From: Pseudomonas graminis
GTDB lineage: Bacteria > Pseudomonadota > Gammaproteobacteria > Pseudomonadales > Pseudomonadaceae
Length of the DNA: 64,000 nucleotides
NCBI RefSeq assembly: GCF_002093745.1
Contig: NZ_MTSB01000003.1
Coordinates: 345,434-409,433 of the forward strand
Direction: 5' to 3'
In this document: positions 28,506 through 37,033 of the stretch, piece by piece
Numbering within the stretch: position 1 is the first letter of the stretch
Layout of the letters: each line of letters starts with the position of its first letter
Made by a program: the position numbers and the translations under genes
Notes under the pieces: generated by a model
Seen by the model: only the letters and a program-made list of their open reading frames with translations
Database searches by the model: none
Told to the model about the DNA's origin: nothing

Positions 28506-29537
28506 TCAACTCTTCTTCTTTTCTTCTTTGTAGAGACCGATCTTGGTCAGCTCTTCTTTGAAGTTTTCGCGAGTGATCAATGTCACATCATCCATAGCGG
28601 TGTACTTGGGCGGTTCGACACCTTTGGTGACCCAATTGAACACGTACTCGGCCGTGCGGTAGCCTTCCTTGTCGGGGCTTGGCAGCATCGAACCGAAGAA
28701 GCCGCTTTCTTTTTTCCTCAACTCATCAATGGCGTCGGTGCCATTGATACCGATGCCGATCACGTTTTTGGCGGAGAAACCGGCGCCCGCAGTGGCGCGT
28801 ACGCCGCCCAGTACCGTGTTGTCGTTCATGCCGCCAATGATGAGGTTCTTGGCATCGCCTGGCAGTTTTGGCAACGCCGAGTTGGTAGCGTCCATTCCGC
28901 CTGGTACATCAAGTGTCTTTTGTGAAGCAAACAGAATGTGATCGGCGGGCAAGCCTGCTTTTTTCAGCGCATCCACCGAGCCGTCGGTGCGCTTTTTGCC
29001 GGTATCGAGCTCGCTGTAGGTGTTGATGATCGCGTAAGTGCCCTTCCACTCACCCTCGTCCCACTTGCGATTCTTCGCTTCGGTCGCCATGGCGGCGCCT
29101 TGTTTCTGGCCGACTTCGAATGCCGCCATGCCCAGATACGGCACATCCTCCATAGGGTTGCCCTTTGCATCGACGAAGCGGTCGTCCACCACCATGACCT
29201 TCATGTCGTTGAGCTTGGCTTTGGCCACGATGGCAGGGCCTAGCGAAACGTCAGGTGGGCAGATCACAAACCCTTTGACGCCACTGGCAGCAAGGCTGTC
29301 GATCGCAGACAAGGTCTTCTCGCCGTCGGGAACGGCAATCTTCACGACAGTGAAGCCCAGCGCTTTCCCGGCTTTTTCGGCAAATTGCCACTCGGCCTGG
29401 AACCAGGGCTCTTCAGCCTGTTTGACCAGAAAGCCGATCTTGACCTCTTCGGCAGCGGAGATAACACCACTCATACCCAAGACAGCGGTAGTGACGGCGG
29501 CACAGCACAGGGAACGGATCCCGTGACGACTCAACAT
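28506..29537 (-). CDS. araF: L-arabinose-binding periplasmic protein AraF
   Basis: A 343-residue protein with a signal peptide (residues 1-29, ending in S-A-A-E). The mature start, [15 protein letters not shown], and [22 protein letters not shown] and [14 protein letters not shown], follow E. coli AraF nearly residue for residue. It captures L-arabinose (or D-galactose) and hands it to AraGH. AAGGAG precedes the ATG. First gene of the operon. Confidence 0.94.
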   Translation of the reverse strand: MLSRHGIRSLCCAAVTTAVLGMSGVISAAEEVKIGFLVKQAEEPWFQAEWQFAEKAGKALGFTVVKIAVPDGEKTLSAIDSLAASGVKGFVICPPDVSLGPAIVAKAKLNDMKVMVVDDRFVDAKGNPMEDVPYLGMAAFEVGQKQGAAMATEAKNRKWDEGEWKGTYAIINTYSELDTGKKRTDGSVDALKKAGLPADHILFASQKTLDVPGGMDATNSALPKLPGDAKNLIIGGMNDNTVLGGVRATAGAGFSAKNVIGIGINGTDAIDELRKKESGFFGSMLPSPDKEGYRTAEYVFNWVTKGVEPPKYTAMDDVTLITRENFKEELTKIGLYKEEKKKS

Positions 29538-29618
29538 AGCTAACTCCTTATTTTTATTGAATAGCTACAACGTTCAGCGAGGTGGCGGTTGCAAACGCAC
29601 AGGCGTCAGAAACCGGTT

Positions 29619-29636
29619 AAATAGTCATACCATATA
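29619..29636 (-). promoter_or_regulatory. AAATAGT-type motif in the araF promoter region
   Basis: AAATAGTCATACCATATA, read on the plus strand, matches 14 of 18 positions of a motif at 30738-30755 in the lactonase/aldose epimerase divergent promoter. A shared operator for an arabinose regulator would explain this. ATGGTATGAC on the minus strand is also GntR-like. No regulator gene lies beside them. Confidence 0.4.
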
Positions 29637-29719
29637 AAAAGCGACTTCTATGTAACCGAATGTCACTCCTGCTATCACCTTCCTGTCTCCGTGCAATGAG
29701 GGGGACCGGCAATGACATG

Positions 29720-30595
29720 TCATAAGCCCGCGAATCGGTGGCACAACGTCCCTTTGACGCCGGTGTGCGCCATCAGTACCGCGCCGTCGAACTGACCGTG
29801 CGCGTCATCAGGTGCGGCGCTGGTGACGTACAGCGTCTCCAGGTCAGGACCGCCGAACACGCAACTGGTGGGGTGGCTGACGGGCAATTCGACGATTCGG
29901 TCGACACTGCCATCAGGGGCAAAGCGAATCAGGCAACTGCCGCCCCAACGGGCGTTCCAGACATAGCCCTCGGCGTCCATCGCCGAGCCGTCGGGCGAAC
30001 CGCGGCTGTGTTCGGCTGCCCAGACCTGGCGGGGTCCCAGCGCACCGTCCGCCAGCACCGGGTATTGGTAAATAACGTCGTCGAGGGTATCGGCGCTGTA
30101 CAACAGGCTGCCGTCGGCATTCCAGAGTAATGTGTTGACGATGCCCTGCCCGTCCAGCAGGCGCGTCACGCTCGCCTCGGCGTCGACCCGAAACAGCCCG
30201 CCCGAACGGCGAACCAGAGGAATATCGCCGCCTTCGGCGTCAATATTGTTCTGCATACTGCCCATCCACAGACGGCCGCTCGCATCACACCGGGCTTCAT
30301 TGGCGCGATTGCCGGGAATGGGGTCTGCCACGCAGAACAACGACAGTGAGGTTTTTTCGGCGGTCAGGTCCAGGCGATAGACGCCACTGGCCAGCGTTAC
30401 CAGCGCATCGCCCCGAGTGGTCGGAATAAACGCGGAAACCGGTTCGGGCATGCGCCATTGACGATATTGCTTGGCGACCAGGCTGCAGGCCAGAAAGCCC
30501 GCGATGTCGACCCAATACAGGGCCTGCTTTTCGGCATCCCAAAAGGCGCCCTCGGCCAGCTTGAAACGGTGCTCGGAAACGGGCAGCCAGTTCAT
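29720..30595 (-). CDS. SMP-30 family sugar lactonase, probable L-arabinolactonase
   Basis: A 291-residue six-bladed beta-propeller of the SMP-30/gluconolactonase/LRE family. Metal-binding E in K-L-A-E-G-A-F-W (residue about 16), N in A-N-E-A-R-C-D, and the catalytic D in S-P-D-G-S-A-M-D are present. Next to araFGH and an aldose 1-epimerase, the likely job is hydrolysis of L-arabinono-lactone in the non-phosphorylating (oxidative) arabinose pathway. The dehydrogenase and dehydratase of that pathway are not in the window. AAAGGA precedes the ATG. Confidence 0.85.
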   Translation of the reverse strand: MNWLPVSEHRFKLAEGAFWDAEKQALYWVDIAGFLACSLVAKQYRQWRMPEPVSAFIPTTRGDALVTLASGVYRLDLTAEKTSLSLFCVADPIPGNRANEARCDASGRLWMGSMQNNIDAEGGDIPLVRRSGGLFRVDAEASVTRLLDGQGIVNTLLWNADGSLLYSADTLDDVIYQYPVLADGALGPRQVWAAEHSRGSPDGSAMDAEGYVWNARWGGSCLIRFAPDGSVDRIVELPVSHPTSCVFGGPDLETLYVTSAAPDDAHGQFDGAVLMAHTGVKGTLCHRFAGL

Positions 30596-30737
30596 GAAAA
30601 TGTCCTTTGTTATTGTTGTAAAGGCACTTTTTAACCTGTGTCGCGCTTGAAGGTCGGTGAATTCCGTTCATTCGCCTAAAAAGCCTGATCAGATCAGCTA
30701 AGGTGACAGACCAAAGCCCACTGATGCTGGCACTACT

Positions 30738-30755
30738 AAATAGTATTACGATTTA
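30738..30755 (+). promoter_or_regulatory. AAATAGT-type motif with TACTA-AA-TAGTA dyad
   Basis: AAATAGTATTACGATTTA lies in the 254-bp divergent gap between lactonase and aldose epimerase genes, and is preceded by a perfect TACTA-AA-TAGTA dyad at 30734-30745. It resembles the site at 29619-29636 before araF. Confidence 0.4.
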
Positions 30756-30849
30756 TTTTTCAAGCGGCATTTTATCGGCTATAACCCCATGCATCGAATG
30801 AATTTCGATGAAATAGTCTTACCAATAACAATAAAAGTGGGTAGATCAG

Positions 30850-31992
30850 ATGAAAAAGTACGCTCTTCTCAGCACTTTTGGACTGTCCTTGATGATCAGC
30901 ACCTTGACGGCACAGGCCGCACTCACCAGCGAACACAGCCATTTCGGGCAAACGTCCGACGGTGCTGCCATCGAAAAATACACGTTGCGCAACAGTCATG
31001 GCGTACAGGCCAGCATCATCACCTATGGCGCTACGCTGCAATCGCTGCTGGTGCCCGACAAGGCCGGCAAGGTAGACGACATCGTGCTGGGTTTTGACGA
31101 TGTGCAGGGTTATCAGAACAATGGCACCGTGTATTTCGGCGCGACCATCGGGCGCTTCGGCAACCGCCTGGCAGGCGGCAAGTTCACGCTGGATGGCAAG
31201 ACCTATCAGGTGCCACTCAACGACAAGACCAACGCGCTGCATGGCGGAGACAAGGGTTTTGACAAACGCGTGTGGAAAGCTCAGGAGACCAGGACCGGTG
31301 ATTCGGTCGGCGTGAAGCTGACCTACGTGTCGCCAGACGGTGAAATGGGCTTCCCCGGAACATTACAGACCGAAGTCACCTACAGCCTGAACGACAAGAA
31401 CGAGCTGAAGATCGACTACCGCGCGGTCACCGACAAGCCGACGGTGCTGAACCTGACCAACCACAGTTATTTCAACCTGGCGGGCGCAGGCAGCGGCGAT
31501 GTGCTCAAGCAGGTTGCGACCCTTCACGCCTCGCATTACACACCCGTCAACGACAAGCTGATCCCGACCGGCGAGCTGCCCGCTGTGGCCGGAACCCCGA
31601 TGGACTTCCTCAAGCCCACGGCGTTCGGCAAGCACATCAAGGACGATCATCAGCAGCTCAAATACGCCGAACCCAAGCAAGGCGGCTTTGATTTCAACTG
31701 GGTGCTGGACACCAAAGGCGACGTGAAGAAACTGGCGGCTGAAGTCAGCGATCCGCAATCAGGGCGCAGGTTGCAGCTGTTCACCACAGAGCCCGGCGTG
31801 CAGTTGTACACCGGCAACTTCCTGGATGGCAGCATCCACGGCAAGGCGGGCAAGGTTTATCCGCATTGGGGGGCTTTCACGCTGGAGACCCAGCATTATC
31901 CGGATGCGCCTAATCAGCCGAACTTCCCCAGCACACGACTGGACCCGGGCAAGGCCTACACCCAGACCACCGTGTTCAAGTTCCTCGACTGA
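30850..31992 (+). CDS. Aldose 1-epimerase (mutarotase), periplasmic
   Basis: A 380-residue GalM-family protein with a signal peptide (residues 1-24, ending A-Q-A-A), so probably periplasmic. N-L-T-N-H-S-Y-F-N-L gives one active-site histidine; the catalytic Glu is in F-T-L-E-T-Q-H-Y-P-D-A-P-N near the C-terminus. It interconverts alpha and beta anomers of aldoses. Its position fits supply of the right anomer of L-arabinose for AraF. A hairpin follows the stop codon. Confidence 0.9.
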   Translation: MKKYALLSTFGLSLMISTLTAQAALTSEHSHFGQTSDGAAIEKYTLRNSHGVQASIITYGATLQSLLVPDKAGKVDDIVLGFDDVQGYQNNGTVYFGATIGRFGNRLAGGKFTLDGKTYQVPLNDKTNALHGGDKGFDKRVWKAQETRTGDSVGVKLTYVSPDGEMGFPGTLQTEVTYSLNDKNELKIDYRAVTDKPTVLNLTNHSYFNLAGAGSGDVLKQVATLHASHYTPVNDKLIPTGELPAVAGTPMDFLKPTAFGKHIKDDHQQLKYAEPKQGGFDFNWVLDTKGDVKKLAAEVSDPQSGRRLQLFTTEPGVQLYTGNFLDGSIHGKAGKVYPHWGAFTLETQHYPDAPNQPNFPSTRLDPGKAYTQTTVFKFLD

Positions 31993-32003
31993 CACCTGAA
32001 CAG

Positions 32004-32034
32004 TGTGCAGCCCTTGAACCGCAAGGGCTGCACA
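32004..32034. terminator. Bidirectional hairpin between epimerase and metal-binding protein genes
   Basis: TGTGCAGCCCTTG, a five-base loop and CAAGGGCTGCACA form a perfect 13-bp stem between two convergent genes. There is no strong T-run on either side, so termination may be partial. Confidence 0.6.
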
Positions 32035-32044
32035 TGCACTGCCG

Positions 32045-32941
32045 TTACTGATTACGCTTCATGGCCGCGGTCAGGGTATCGACGTTGTAGCGGAACATCT
32101 TCGCGTAAGTCGGCGCTGGACCGTCGGCCGGCGAAAGCGCTTCGACGTACAGTTCACCACCTGGCTGGGCGCCACTGGCTTCGGCGATCTGCTTGACCAG
32201 ACGAGGGTCGCTGGAATTCTCGAAGAAATAGGCGCTAACATGTTCGGCCTTGATCTGGCGAATCAGTTTCGACACATCCGCTGCCGACGCTTCGGACTCG
32301 GTGGACAGGCCCAGCGGCGACAGGAACGTCACGCCATACGCATCGCCAAAGTAGCCGAACGCATCATGCGACGTGAGAATCTTGCGCTTGGCCGCCGGAA
32401 CCGACTGAATCTGATCGCGGGCATAGATATCCAGTTGCTGCAGCTCGACGATGTAGCGATCACCGTTCGCCTGGTAGACGCTCGCCCCTTCCGGATCGGC
32501 TTTCTTCAAGGCAGCCACAATGTTGCGCACATAAATCACCCCGTTGGCAGCGCTGTTCCAGGCATGCGGGTCAACAATGCGCTTGCCGTCCTCATCCATG
32601 CTGCGGGTCTTGATGCCTTGTGACAGCACCACCGGCTTTCCTTTGTAACCGGACGCCTTGATCAGACGGTCCATCCACCCTTCCAGGTGCAGACCGCTGA
32701 CAAACACGAGGTCAGCACTTTTCAATGCCTGGGCATCGCTCGGCGTCGGCTCATAGACATGCGGATCGCCATTCGGGCCGATCAGGGATTTGACGTGTAC
32801 GCGATCACCGCCGACCGTGCTGACCATGTCGGCGATGACCGTGAACGATGCCACCGCCTCAAGCGGTTTGGCCTGGGCCAGGCTGGCGAATGCCGACAAC
32901 GCCAGTGCCGCCATAGAACTCAATAACATCAATCGTTTCAT
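32045..32941 (-). CDS. Metal ABC transporter substrate-binding protein (Zn/Mn type)
   Basis: A 298-residue periplasmic metal-binding protein of the cluster A-I (ZnuA/SitA/PsaA) family. After a signal peptide (residues 1-24, ending L-A-Q-A), the metal ligands are likely H in D-P-H-V-Y-E-P, H in D-P-H-A-W, E in T-E-S-E-A and D near the end. It lacks the His-rich loop of ZnuA. The true start is at 32941; the open frame extends far upstream through the permease gene antisense-free but out of its frame. Zur-like boxes upstream of the operon suggest zinc, while the sequence type also occurs in Mn/Fe systems. Confidence 0.88.
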   Translation of the reverse strand: MKRLMLLSSMAALALSAFASLAQAKPLEAVASFTVIADMVSTVGGDRVHVKSLIGPNGDPHVYEPTPSDAQALKSADLVFVSGLHLEGWMDRLIKASGYKGKPVVLSQGIKTRSMDEDGKRIVDPHAWNSAANGVIYVRNIVAALKKADPEGASVYQANGDRYIVELQQLDIYARDQIQSVPAAKRKILTSHDAFGYFGDAYGVTFLSPLGLSTESEASAADVSKLIRQIKAEHVSAYFFENSSDPRLVKQIAEASGAQPGGELYVEALSPADGPAPTYAKMFRYNVDTLTAAMKRNQ

Positions 32942-32952
32942 GACATACCCTT

Positions 32953-33822
32953 TCAATGAGCCAGGTGAGGTTTGGGAAACAGCCGACGCACGATCCCCGT
33001 GCGCCCGAACAGCAGGGAAACGCCGTAGAACGCACTGGCGGTCAGGACGATGGCCGGCCCGGAGGCGACGCCAACGTGGTAGGAAACGATCAGCCCGATC
33101 AGGCCGGACAAGGTGGCCAGCAGCGTCGAAATCACCATCAGGCCGCTCAACGAGTTGGTCCAGAAGCGGGCCGCGGTGGCGGGCAACATCATCATGCCCA
33201 CCGCCATCAGGGTGCCCAGCGCCTGAAAACCGGCGACCAGATTCAGCACCACCAGCAACAGAAACAACACGTGGTACAGAGACCCACGCCCACCGACGGC
33301 ACGCAGGAAACCCGGATCGAAACACTCAAGCACCAGCGGGCGATAGATCACCGCCAACAGCACCAACGTGAACGAGGCAATGCCGCCGACCATGTAGATG
33401 GCTGTATCGTCAATCGCCAGGATGGTGCCGAACAGCACGTGCAGCAGATCGACGCTGGACCCGTGCAGCGAGACGATCAGCACGCCAGCGGCCAGCGAAG
33501 TGAGGTAGAAGCTGGCGAAACTGGCGTCTTCACGCAGCGAGGTCAAGCGACTGACCAGGCCGGACAGCAGGGCCACTGCCAGCCCGGCAATCAACCCGCC
33601 AAAGCCCATCGCAGGCAGCGACAGCCCGGCAACCATGAACCCCACCGCCGCCCCCGGCAAGACCGCATGGCTCATGGCATCGCCCACCAGGCTCATGCGA
33701 CGCAGCATCAACAGCACGCCGACCGGACCGGAGCCAATCCCCAGCGCCAGACACGCCACCAGCGCACGGCGCATGAAGCCAAACTCGATAAACGGCTCGA
33801 TGACCAGGCTATAGAGCATCAT
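32953..33822 (-). CDS. Metal ABC transporter permease
   Basis: A 289-residue permease of the ABC-3 family with about eight membrane helices. G-D-A-M-S-H-A-V-L-P-G-A-A-V-G and G-T-L-M-A-V-G-M-M-M-L-P-A are the conserved family segments. Its start overlaps the ATPase stop by four bases, and the binding-protein gene follows 11 bases after it, so the three are one operon. Confidence 0.9.
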   Translation of the reverse strand: MMLYSLVIEPFIEFGFMRRALVACLALGIGSGPVGVLLMLRRMSLVGDAMSHAVLPGAAVGFMVAGLSLPAMGFGGLIAGLAVALLSGLVSRLTSLREDASFASFYLTSLAAGVLIVSLHGSSVDLLHVLFGTILAIDDTAIYMVGGIASFTLVLLAVIYRPLVLECFDPGFLRAVGGRGSLYHVLFLLLVVLNLVAGFQALGTLMAVGMMMLPATAARFWTNSLSGLMVISTLLATLSGLIGLIVSYHVGVASGPAIVLTASAFYGVSLLFGRTGIVRRLFPKPHLAH

Positions 33823-34568
33823 GAGCGCTCGTCCTCGGCATCACACAACAGCGCGTCCGGGCTCCAGTATTCCGCCATGTTGCGCGCCTTGCGCAGGTTG
33901 GCGACGCTGAGCACATCCGCCGTCTCGCCCCACGCGATGGCTTCGCGGGCCATCAGCAGGGTCTGCGGAAAATGCTGACGAACCTGATCGATGTCATGCA
34001 GCACGGCAATCACCGTCCGCCCCTGCCCGTGCCAGACGCGTACCAGTTCAAGCAGGTCGCGGGTGGTACGCGCATCAATGGCTGTGAACGGCTCGTCCAG
34101 CAGGATCACCGAAGCGTCTTGCAGCAGCAGTCGGGCGAACAGGACACGCTGAAACTGGCCGGACGACAGTGAGCCGACGCTGCGTTTCTCGAACCCCTCC
34201 AGGCCGACGGTGCGCAGTGCATCCTGCGTCAGCACGGCGTGCTGCCGCGTGAGGCCGCGAAACGGGCCAACGCTGTGCCACGCCCCCATCGCCACCGTGT
34301 CGGCGACGCTCAATGGAAAGCTGCGATCAATCTCGGCCGCTTGAGGCAGATAACCAATGGTGCGGGTTGCCAGACGTCCGCGATCAACATGACCCTGTGC
34401 GGGTTTCATGGTCCCGGCAATGGCCTTGATCAGGGTGGATTTCCCTGCACCGTTCGGCCCGACGATGGCGGTCAGGCTGCCCGCTTCGAAACGCCCGCTG
34501 ATGTGATGCACCGCAGGACGGCGTTCATACGCCACGGTCAGATTTTCCAGCGCAATGGCGGCGCTCAC
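33819..34568 (-). CDS. Metal ABC transporter ATP-binding protein
   Basis: A 249-residue ATPase with G-P-N-G-A-G-K-S-T, Q-loop L-P-Q-A-A-E-I-D, signature L-S-S-G-Q-F-Q-R-V, Walker B V-I-L-L-D-E-P and switch H in V-L-H-D-I-D-Q. The start is set at GTG 34568, which overlaps the stop of a 43-residue ORF (GTGA); the in-frame ATG at 34601 would add 11 residues lying inside that ORF. It drives uptake of the metal delivered by the binding protein. Confidence 0.87.
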   Translation of the reverse strand: MSAAIALENLTVAYERRPAVHHISGRFEAGSLTAIVGPNGAGKSTLIKAIAGTMKPAQGHVDRGRLATRTIGYLPQAAEIDRSFPLSVADTVAMGAWHSVGPFRGLTRQHAVLTQDALRTVGLEGFEKRSVGSLSSGQFQRVLFARLLLQDASVILLDEPFTAIDARTTRDLLELVRVWHGQGRTVIAVLHDIDQVRQHFPQTLLMAREAIAWGETADVLSVANLRKARNMAEYWSPDALLCDAEDERS

Positions 34569-34696
34569 GGAATGGCCACCGACCAACCGATGGCCAGCCA
34601 CAGCAACGTCAGTATCACCAGAGAAAACAGAATGCGTTTCCAGGCCGATAGCGCCAGCGCAGAACCCGCGATTGAAGGGGAAGGAGAAGATTTCAC
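34565..34696 (-). CDS. Small membrane protein (43 aa) leading the metal importer operon
   Basis: A short ORF: GTG start at 34696, then a Ser/Pro-rich beginning, W-K-R, and one strong hydrophobic helix (I-L-F-S-L-V-I-L-T-L-L-W-L-A-I) at about residues 22-36, ending A-I-P. Its TGA overlaps the ATPase GTG start (GTGA), as in coupled genes. It sits directly downstream of the Zur-like boxes. No family is recognised. A one-helix protein fits a regulator or assembly helper of the transporter. The start codon is uncertain. Confidence 0.6.
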   Translation of the reverse strand: MKSSPSPSIAGSALALSAWKRILFSLVILTLLWLAIGWSVAIP

Positions 34697-34718
34697 GCGT
34701 CAGTAACCTGCAAATATT

Positions 34719-34733
34719 TGTTACAGTATTACA
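34719..34733 (-). promoter_or_regulatory. Zur-like box (proximal)
   Basis: TGTTACAGTATTACA is an imperfect dyad resembling the Zur consensus TGTTATANTATAACA, 23 bases upstream of the small-ORF start. See also the better site at 34751-34763. Confidence 0.5.
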
Positions 34734-34750
34734 TACCTGTCAATCTGCCC

Positions 34751-34763
34751 GTTATAAAATAAC
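34751..34763. promoter_or_regulatory. Zur-like box (distal)
   Basis: GTTAT-AAA-ATAAC is a perfect dyad, flanked by CA on its right, very close to the gammaproteobacterial Zur site (GTTATANTATAAC). It lies 55 bases upstream of the metal importer operon. Zur with zinc would repress transcription when zinc is plentiful. Confidence 0.6.
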
Positions 34764-34855
34764 ATTTAAGTTTGCAACTGCAATGCGCGGTGATAACGAG
34801 CGACCTTCGGTCTGATCCGGGCATCAGCGCTTGAGTCTGCATGGGCAACCCTATA

Positions 34856-34871
34856 CTGTACATACAAACAG
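34856..34871. promoter_or_regulatory. LexA (SOS) box
   Basis: CTG-TACATACAAA-CAG is an exact CTG-N10-CAG match to the LexA consensus of gammaproteobacteria. It sits 15 bases before the radical SAM gene start, where LexA would block the promoter. The inner ten bases have the usual TA/CA-rich character. Confidence 0.7.
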
Positions 34872-34885
34872 TTAAGGGGCATTCC

Positions 34886-36106
34886 ATGCAGCTCATCGAC
34901 AAGCTCAGCATTCTGGCGGACGCCGCCAAGTACGATGCGTCGTGCGCCAGCAGCGGAGCGCCCAAGCGCAGTTCGCAGAACAAAAGCGGGCTCGGCTCCA
35001 CCAACGGCATGGGTATCTGTCACAGCTATACGCCGGATGGACGTTGCGTATCGCTGCTGAAAATCCTATTGACCAACTTTTGCCTGTATGACTGCCAGTA
35101 CTGCGTCAACCGGCGCTCCAGCGACGTGCCCCGCGCGCGTTTTACGCCCGAAGAAGTGGTTACGCTGACGCTGGATTTTTACCGGCGTAATTGCGTGAGC
35201 GGTCTGTTCCTGAGTTCCGGAATCATTCGCTCGGCGGATTACACGATGGAGCAACTGGTCGAGGTCGCCCGGTTGCTGCGAGAAGTGCATGAGTTTCGCG
35301 GCTACATTCACCTCAAGACCATCCCCGATGCAGACCCCGCGCTGATCGAAAAGGCCGGCCGCTATGCAGACCGTCTGAGCGTGAATATCGAACTGCCCAC
35401 CGACCTGAGCCTGCAGACCCTGGCGCCGGAAAAAGACGTGGCGTCCATCAAGCAGGCCATGCAGACCATCTACACCGGCGAACAGACTGTACGCAACGAA
35501 CCGCGCTCGCCACGCTTTGCGCCAGCCGGGCAAAGCACGCAGATGATTGTCGGTGCCGACGCCACCGATGACAGCACCATCCTGCACAGCGCCCAGTCGC
35601 TGTACAGCAACTTCAAACTGCGCCGGGTCTATTACTCGGCTTTCAGCCCGATCCCCAACAGCCCCAATAGCGTTCCGCTGGCCGCCCCGCCGTTGATGCG
35701 TGAACACCGCCTGTATCAGGCCGACTTCCTGTTGCGCGGCTATGGTTTTACGGCAGGCGAACTGCTCGACGGGCCTGGCGATCTGGCGCTGGACATCGAT
35801 CCCAAGCTGGCGTGGGCGCTGGGCAACCGTCAAGTATTCCCGCTGGACCTCAACAATGCCGACCCTGCGTTGATCGCCCGTGTTCCGGGCATTGGTATTC
35901 GTACCACCCAGCGGCTCGTCGAACTGCGCAGACAGCGACGCATTCGCTACGAAGACCTGACGCGCATGCGCTGCGTGTTGGCCAAGGCCAAGCCCTTCAT
36001 CATCACCAGCGACTATCATCCGCCGCACGCCGAGACCACCAGCGAGTTCCTGCACCATCAGTTGCGTGACCGGCCACAGCCTCAGCAAATGGGGCTCTGG
36101 GGATGA
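34886..36106 (+). CDS. DNA modification/repair radical SAM protein (UDG-linked, TIGR03916 type)
   Basis: A 406-residue radical SAM enzyme. N-F-C-L-Y-D-C-Q-Y-C holds the three cysteines (C-x3-C-x2-C) for the 4Fe-4S cluster and SAM. Near the C-terminus, N-N-A-D-P-A-L-I-A-R-V-P-G-I-G-I-R-T-T-Q is a helix-hairpin-helix DNA-binding segment. Proteins of this type occur together with the glycosylase that follows, and a joint role in an unusual DNA repair or modification is assumed but unproven. The ATG at 34886 has AAGGGG upstream. Control by LexA is predicted. It is translationally coupled to the next gene (ATGA). Confidence 0.9.
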   Translation: MQLIDKLSILADAAKYDASCASSGAPKRSSQNKSGLGSTNGMGICHSYTPDGRCVSLLKILLTNFCLYDCQYCVNRRSSDVPRARFTPEEVVTLTLDFYRRNCVSGLFLSSGIIRSADYTMEQLVEVARLLREVHEFRGYIHLKTIPDADPALIEKAGRYADRLSVNIELPTDLSLQTLAPEKDVASIKQAMQTIYTGEQTVRNEPRSPRFAPAGQSTQMIVGADATDDSTILHSAQSLYSNFKLRRVYYSAFSPIPNSPNSVPLAAPPLMREHRLYQADFLLRGYGFTAGELLDGPGDLALDIDPKLAWALGNRQVFPLDLNNADPALIARVPGIGIRTTQRLVELRRQRRIRYEDLTRMRCVLAKAKPFIITSDYHPPHAETTSEFLHHQLRDRPQPQQMGLWG

Positions 36107-36942
36107 TCTGCCTTGATTGCGACGACCTGTTCGACACCTGGCGGTTGCAGGCTCGCTGGTTGCTAAGCCACGAAATCGACCCCAGCCAGGTCAGCTGGAA
36201 ATCGCCGGATGCCGCCGATCTGTTTGGCAGTGAAGAGGCGTATCCAGAGGAAGCCGGTCCGTTTCAAGCCCGCGTCCCGCTGGAACTGCTGCCATTGCTG
36301 GAAAGCACCTCACGCTATCGCGGCGAGCAACGCTGGAGCCTGCTGTACGAAGTGCTGTGGCGCGTCACCCACGGCGACCGCACCGCCATGATGGCTGGCG
36401 ATAAACTGGGCAGCGAATTGCATCGACGGCTCAAGTCAGTGCGTCGCGAGGCGCATCACTTGCATGCTTTTTTGCGGTTTGTCGCGCTGCCCCCTGCCGA
36501 CAACGAAGCGGTGAGCATGCGCCCGCAATACGTAGCCTGGCATGAACCGGCGCACGACATCCTGCTTAGCGCCAGCGAGCATTTCATCGGCCGCATGGGC
36601 CAGCACCGCTGGATGATCGCCACGCCGCAAGACGGTGTGTACTACGATGGCAAGCAGTTGATCCACGAACGCCGCTGCCCCGAAGCATGGCAAATCATGG
36701 CGCGACAAGTGGAAGATCCACACGGCGCATTGTGGCTCACTTACTACAGTCACATCTTTAACCCTGCCCGCCTCAACCCTAAAGTCATGGAAGGCCATTT
36801 CCCCTCGCGTTTCTGGAAAAACCTGCCCGAAGGCCCGCTGATCCCGGCGCTGATCACCCAGGCCCGTACCGGCAAGCAACGCGACGGCCAGGCCAGCGAC
36901 ATAGGTGCCCGACGCGGCAAGAAGATCGCGCTCAAGGAGTAA
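36103..36942 (+). CDS. SAM-linked uracil-DNA glycosylase-like protein (TIGR03915 type)
   Basis: A 279-residue protein paired with the radical SAM gene, with a four-base overlap. The N-terminal half carries R-L-K-S-V-R-R-E-A-H-H-L-H-A-F-L-R-F; the second half has W-H-E-P-A-H-D-I-L and H-R-W-M-I-A-T-P. It is placed with a branch of the uracil-DNA glycosylase superfamily by its conserved pairing, and probably removes a damaged or modified base. Substrate unknown. Confidence 0.82.
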   Translation: MICLDCDDLFDTWRLQARWLLSHEIDPSQVSWKSPDAADLFGSEEAYPEEAGPFQARVPLELLPLLESTSRYRGEQRWSLLYEVLWRVTHGDRTAMMAGDKLGSELHRRLKSVRREAHHLHAFLRFVALPPADNEAVSMRPQYVAWHEPAHDILLSASEHFIGRMGQHRWMIATPQDGVYYDGKQLIHERRCPEAWQIMARQVEDPHGALWLTYYSHIFNPARLNPKVMEGHFPSRFWKNLPEGPLIPALITQARTGKQRDGQASDIGARRGKKIALKE

Positions 36943-37033
36943 ACGCCTGATTCTCGCGGCCGTGCGTTCAGCTATCCGCGATGCGTGGTGATAATGTCAC
37001 GACCATGACAGACAGGCCATCCGAGGTTCCAAC

